Source: Smallanthus sonchifolius (taxonomy: Eukaryota > Streptophyta > Magnoliopsida > Asterales > Asteraceae). Taken from it: DNA of 64,000 nucleotides. The notes under the pieces were generated by a model. That model was not told where the DNA came from and did no database searches. It saw only the letters and a program-made list of their open reading frames with translations. The position numbers were made by a program, and so were the translations under genes. Where the stretch lies: positions 38,967,501 through 39,031,500 of the forward strand of contig CM042046.1 of the NCBI GenBank assembly GCA_023525975.1, given 5' to 3'. Numbering within the stretch: position 1 is the stretch's first letter; every line of letters starts with the position of its first letter. Below are positions 59,491-64,000 of the stretch, one piece after another.

Positions 59491-59624
59491 GCAATGGAGG
59501 AAAATAAATAAATAAAGATGCTAAAAACGTAGGAATCTAAAAAAATTAACCCAATCAAACGTTGACACGTGACGTGGCCTCCCAAACCAACCACAAACAT
59601 CTACTGTTCACATGTGAGTAAAAG

Positions 59625-62455
59625 TAGAGGTGCACAAATCGGGTTTTTGAACCGAACCGGTTCCAAACCGGCCCGAACCGGTTTGGTCAACGCAATTATT
59701 AAACCGGTTTTGACTAAAACCGGTTCGGGTTAAACTGGTTTATCATATATAAAATCTCGAACCTGTTGAACCGGTTCAGTTCGGTTCTGGACCGGTTCGG
59801 GTTGGTGAACCGGTTTAAACCGGTTTTATTAAAAAAAAAATTTAAAAATAAATATTTAACAAATAAAAACATAAAGTTTAACGTTTATTCATATTGTAGG
59901 AGTTCGGAAATCACAAAACATTACAAAATTAAACATTACAATTCGACAAAAAGAATAATATTTTTTTTTGAGTTTTTTTGTTTAATTTTCGCCGTCATTC
60001 TCGGAGTTACTAGTGGATCCTCGTAGTCTATCATCTTCGACGAGTTCTTCATTTGTAAGTGGGCTCGCCAATCCTTGGTTGACCTCAGATTCGTGTATGA
60101 ATTCTTCAACTTCAATTTCGTCTTCAAGCGAACTCCTATCTTGTCTCCTATCTACCGCATCCAAATGGTCTTTCAAGCAAATGCACATTTCCATTGCCGC
60201 GGGAGTGAGTCTAGTTCTTCGAATAGATAAAACCCTGCCACTAAGAGAAAAAACGGATTCCGAAGCTACCGTGGAAGCTTGGACGGTTAGTAAATCACGG
60301 GCCGTGGCGGAAAGGACCGGAAAAGTAGATTCGTTTCCTTTCCACCAAACCAAAATATCAAAGTCCTCAAAAACATCCGGACTCATAAATGATAAAAAGT
60401 TTGTTCCCGTATACCTTCCGAGTTCGCTACTCGGGGTGGACCCTCTAGCCCGTTTAGTAAATTCATTTCTCATTTCGTTATACAAATTTAAGTTCACATT
60501 CCTCGAGCTACTACTTGATGCGCCTGCGCCCATCGTATCATGTGGGGTTTGTGTTGTACCATATTTATGTAAATAAATATCAAACAAATCTTGCAAACAT
60601 TTGTTAAAATAAGTTTTTGTTACGGTTGAAAAATGAATATATTCGACATTCAAATCCAAATCGTAGGTTATTTTATCAATCAAGGTTTCAACACCGTAAA
60701 CATTAATTGTAGGGTTTAATGCGGCGGCACAAGTTATAACCGGAGGCATTTCTTTAAAATATTTAACAAATTTTTCTTTCATCGGTTTTATCATTCTCGT
60801 AAAAACAGTATTTTTATTTTCAAGTTCGGCTAATTTGTTACACATTAGAAATATTTGTTTAAGAGCCAAGGGACTTGTGGGGTAATAAACCCCGGATAAA
60901 AAAGCAGTGGCGGTTTTGAAAACTTCGAGCAATTCGGTTATATTTTCAAGAATGTCCCAACTCGTAGATGGAAAACTTTGAATTTTACGACGCGGTTTTG
61001 AGGAAAGCATATCATGAAAAATTGATAAAGTATCTTTTTGACGTATAGCACTATGAAACATTTTATAAGTTGAATTTCATCTTGTTGGGAGGTCCCAATT
61101 GGGACCTAAGCAAATCAAACCCGTATCGTTACATAATCTAATATATTCATGGTATCTTTTTTTACTACTACTAAAAACGTCTTTAAGCATGACTCGAAAT
61201 GCATTACTTAATTTAATAACGGGTTCAACCGCAAGCCCGTCTTGCACGGCTAAGTTGATGATGTGTGCAATACATCGACTATGGAAAAAAGCGCCGCTGC
61301 AAATCGGATTATATTTTAATATTAATTTTTGAACCGCATTTGTATTATTTGAGGCATTATCAAAAGATATTGAAAATAATTTATTTTGTAATTTAAAATC
61401 GGTTATCACACCATCTAAAATGTGAAATAAATTTTGACCCGTGTGCGGATATTCAAACATCTCAAACGCGATTGTACGTTTCATCATTTGCCACGTATTG
61501 GGATCAACCCAATGAGCGGTAACGCAAATATATGAGTCGGGAATACCATGTGGAGCCGACCAAACGTCGGTGGTTAAGTTCACAACGGTTTCCAATTTTT
61601 CAAAACCTAAAATTAATTCTTTTTTTGTTTTTTTTCACATTTTTAGACAATTACGTCTAAGAGTACTACGACTTACTTGATGATAACGTGGTTGAAGGGC
61701 TTCTTGAATCATCCTCGTCGTGAGTGGGTTGTCGAAGTGGTTGAACGGCAAACCTCTTTGAATAACTAATTTCGCCATTCTATCTCGAACAATATTTGGA
61801 TCGAAGTTCCAAATTCCACCCTCGCTTGTCATAGATGCTTGACCCTCACCCGGAATTTTCTTCAAACTCGGGCAAGATTTTTCCATATGAGTTTTTAGAG
61901 TTGAGTTTGATTCCTTTTTAAAAAACCCACCACAATTTTTGCAACGAGCACGTTCCAACCCGTTAGACATCTCACATAGATCGTAGTTTGACCAAATTGC
62001 GGGGTTCCTCGTTGTTGGTAAGATTTTCACAACGCTAACTTCGGAAGAGGAAACACCAAAACTTGAAGAACCTGCCATAGCGTTTTTTGAGCGTTTTAGA
62101 GCGTTTTTTTTACAAACGAGAGTGTAGAGAGCGGGTTTGAGAAGTGTGATTTAACCAAAACACCCCCTACCTATTTATAATGTGTTTGGGGGTTAAAATG
62201 GGTCAAAAAACGGTCAAAAATTGGTTCTAACGGCTATATAGTCGTTTTCCAACGGCTAGTTTCGAAATATTACCGTTAAACCGGTTCACAAAAAACCGAT
62301 TGTAAACCGCTAATCATGCAAAATACTTAAACCGGTTATAAACCGGCGGTTCCTACCGGTTTGAAACCGGTTCACCATAAACCGGTTCTAGGGCGGTTCG
62401 GGTTTCGGTTCGGAACCGGTTTGGATTTCCAAACCGGTTTTTTTGTACACCTCGA
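59625..62455 (-). mobile_element. hAT transposon, almost full-length coding
   Basis: The ends TAGAGGTGCACAAA and TTTGTACACCTCGA are inverted. The flanks carry an exact 8-bp duplication AGTAAAAG (59,617-59,624 and 62,456-62,463). Both subterminal zones (59,645-59,830 and 62,275-62,440) are packed with ACCGGTT motifs, likely transposase-binding sites. A hAT transposase reads on the minus strand. The element is 2,831 bp, which suits small autonomous hATs. Confidence 0.95.
59982..62078 (-). pseudogene. hAT transposase, one frame with two TGA codons
   Basis: The start is ATG at 62,078 (MAGSSSFGVSSSEVSV). A BED-type finger (RARCKNCGGFFKKESNSTLK, then HMEKSC) covers about residues 45-70. The RNase-H-like core includes LTTDVWSAPHGIPDSYICVT, ISFDNASNNT and FHSRCIAHIINLAVQ. 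The C-terminal hATC dimerisation domain has DILVWWKGNESTFPVLSATA and ASESVFSLSGRVL. The three open pieces (62,078-61,635; 61,595-61,077; 61,061-59,982) are in the same frame over 699 codons, with the internal stops at 61,635-61,637 and 61,077-61,079. The second sits where hATs usually have tryptophan (PTR-W-NSTY), so a single G-to-A change explains it. It encodes cut-and-paste transposition, now inactive. Confidence 0.92.
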
Positions 62456-62463
62456 AGTAAAAG

Positions 62464-63498
62464 TGTGAGACGCACTTTAAAATGTATGAGTAGTAATAGT
62501 AGTAATAATAATACGCATTTGAATAAAAATCTAATTTTAATAATAATAATAATAACAATAAGTATAGTAAATCAAAACATTAAAATGTAAGGTACGGAAA
62601 AAATAATAACAAGAAAGAACCAAAAATAATAATAAAACACGCCTACCCCTTGAATCGAACTAGGGTGGGAAAGGGTAGTGTTGCTAGGCTTTAACATAAG
62701 TGCATTAACCATCTCCTCTGGGCAAGTTCATCAGCCTTTTATTTGCTTAAAATTAACAAAACCAAAACACATTGTGAAAAGAAAAAAAAAAGAAAAAAAA
62801 ACCAACGAATCTTCATTTACCAGCTACCAAACCGTCCAAAAGAGCCAATCAAGGTTACCTACTATTCACGCACTCACAGTTTCATTTCAAAATGTATGTC
62901 GGTTAATTTATATAACATCAAAGTTACAAACCAAAATATTTTAATATACATAATTTGTGTTAGACTAAAGTTTTCTAATCATTTCAGAATCAAACTCATT
63001 CTCTATTACAATATTTGAATTCCCAAATAATTTAAATTATTTTAACGTCTACAAAGTTAGTTTAAATTTCGATATCAACTATTTTTAACAATTTACCGTT
63101 TTCCATTAATGTCAACTATTTCATTTTCAAATGTCGTTTTGCTAATACAATTTCTTGGTGTTTGCCATTTTCTAATACGAAACTATTACAACTCTTTAAG
63201 TCTAAAATTCATCACTCTTAGGTATGTTAACATATATATGATCGAGTTTTCTTTCAATCCTCCTTTATCTTTCATTTTTAATTGACAAACTAAATGATGA
63301 TATTGCTTTCAAAGAATTGAAAATAATAATGCTACTTATACACAAGGTCTTCGATCGGCAATGTAAAATTGGTTTTTAAAACTGAGATTTTCTATATTTT
63401 ATCAATTCCCTGTTTTGTTTTCAACTGTGATATTTTTAACATCATTTTATATGTTGTTTGTATAATACAATACATGTCAATTAAAAAAGAGTACCTTA
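62464..63498. other. AT-rich intergenic DNA with a SINE-like copy
   Basis: TAATAATAATAATAA microsatellites lie around 62,500-62,560. At 62,640-62,735 the minus strand has GCCCAGAGGAGATGGTTAAT and AGTTCGATTC, a tRNA-derived SINE-like copy 2 related to 59,390-59,490. The rest is AT-rich with no supported ORF. Confidence 0.45.
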
Positions 63499-63787
63499 TG
63501 TCACGGGGTCATCTCTCGAGACCCCGTGTGGCGTCCTGGGTTGCCCGAGGGCCAGCCAATCCATCTCGTTTATGACAGGGTCTACCGCGTTTCGTCCAGC
63601 CTTGGACTCATTAGGCGAGCGGAAATAGCTCGCAATCAGTGATGTGTTCGGCGTGCAAGACACCTAGGCATGTTCACGTCGTCTATCCCACTGAGACCGT
63701 CCCCGATGAAGTCCGGACTAGCCAACAAACCCAAACGTTCAAGTACAAACCATAGCAAAATGATCGCCGAATATTTGGCCCGTGACA
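63499..63787. mobile_element. GC-rich 289-bp element with TG...CA ends
   Basis: The block begins TGTCACGGGGTC and ends GGCCCGTGACA, giving inverted ends TGTCACGGG/CCCGTGACA. Adjoining bases share CTTA on both sides (63,495-63,498 and 63,788-63,791). It is clearly richer in GC than its surroundings. A small solo LTR (TRIM-like) or a MITE is possible; the family is unknown to me. It is not the 5S-carrying Cassandra type, as I see no 5S-like sequence. Confidence 0.55.
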
Positions 63788-64000
63788 CTTAGCTAATATA
63801 CTATTTGTCAAATGGGACATTTTAATGATCAATTACAAGAAAATTTATACTCACCTAATGTTCTTAATGGGCTTAAAATATCAAGATAGCCAAATCATAG
63901 GTTAGTGTTGAAAGTTAGTGTTGAAAGTTAATGGAAGCATTATCTTAACATTAAATTCAAATAACATAAATTGAACGGGATGCCAGTGTCATTGTTGGGG
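63788..64000. other. AT-rich end of window
   Basis: No feature seen except a short duplication of AGTGTTGAAAGTTA (63,903 and 63,917). Confidence 0.5.

Noticed and set aside
63369..63575. ORF running into the GC-rich element
   Set aside because: It begins in AT-rich DNA and its last third lies in the 289-bp element; a chance frame.
1..64000. A cooperating novel multi-gene system
   Set aside because: No cluster of co-oriented intact genes exists; the intact or near-intact genes (cyclin, hAT transposase) have no visible connection.

Overview
The window is nuclear DNA from a flowering plant. The evidence is the plant-type LTR retrotransposon lineages (Athila, Tat, Tekay-like chromovirus, Ty1/copia), plant MITEs and Helitrons, a U/P-type plant cyclin and an ARIA/ABAP1-type armadillo gene. 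The character of the repeats suggests Asteraceae, but that is an inference from memory, not a search. No bacterial, organellar, rRNA or CRISPR features were seen.

Positions 1-40,120 are a nest of broken retrotransposons. A minus-strand Ty1/copia 3' half (RT/RNase H near 15.5-14.9 kb, then a long env-like extra ORF running down to base 1) was split by a complete but RT/integrase-less Athila element (810-9,437, target duplication ATAGA) and by a solo LTR (about 10,156-11,880). A second copia 3' half lies on the plus strand (about 15.6-17.6 kb), joined head to head with the first. Next comes a Tekay-like chromovirus (about 17.6-31.65 kb). Its integrase is interrupted by a solo LTR (21,805-23,688) and by another LTR-like insert (about 24,278-25,806), and its long 3' LTR holds a MULE-type MITE and two fold-back MITEs. 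Then come an LTR scrap, a second chromovirus integrase relic (32.4-33.7 kb), and a Tat-lineage element (34.4-40.1 kb) with 52-bp tandem repeats and an intron-containing antisense ORF.

Positions 40,120-64,000 are lower-copy, AT-rich DNA with two host gene loci. A U/P4-type cyclin (43,851-46,878, two exons, 224 aa) looks intact; its intron and upstream DNA are full of MITEs. A minus-strand ARIA/ABAP1-like armadillo gene (55,051-50,786) is clearly a pseudogene: middle and C-terminal exons are missing, one exon is duplicated and one carries a 5-bp frameshift. Beyond it are a NAM-associated/Harbinger-type ORF relic, Helitron-like copies, and an almost intact hAT transposon (59,625-62,455, 8-bp target duplication). 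The hAT transposase frame is open except for two TGA codons. A compact GC-rich 289-bp element with TG...CA ends lies near 63.5 kb.

No cooperating gene system is visible: nearly everything is independent selfish DNA. The more unusual points are clusters of short hyphenated palindromes shared by unrelated LTRs, a candidate promoter just upstream of the env-like ORF, and the exon-shuffled armadillo pseudogene. All calls come from reading the sequence; no database search was run.
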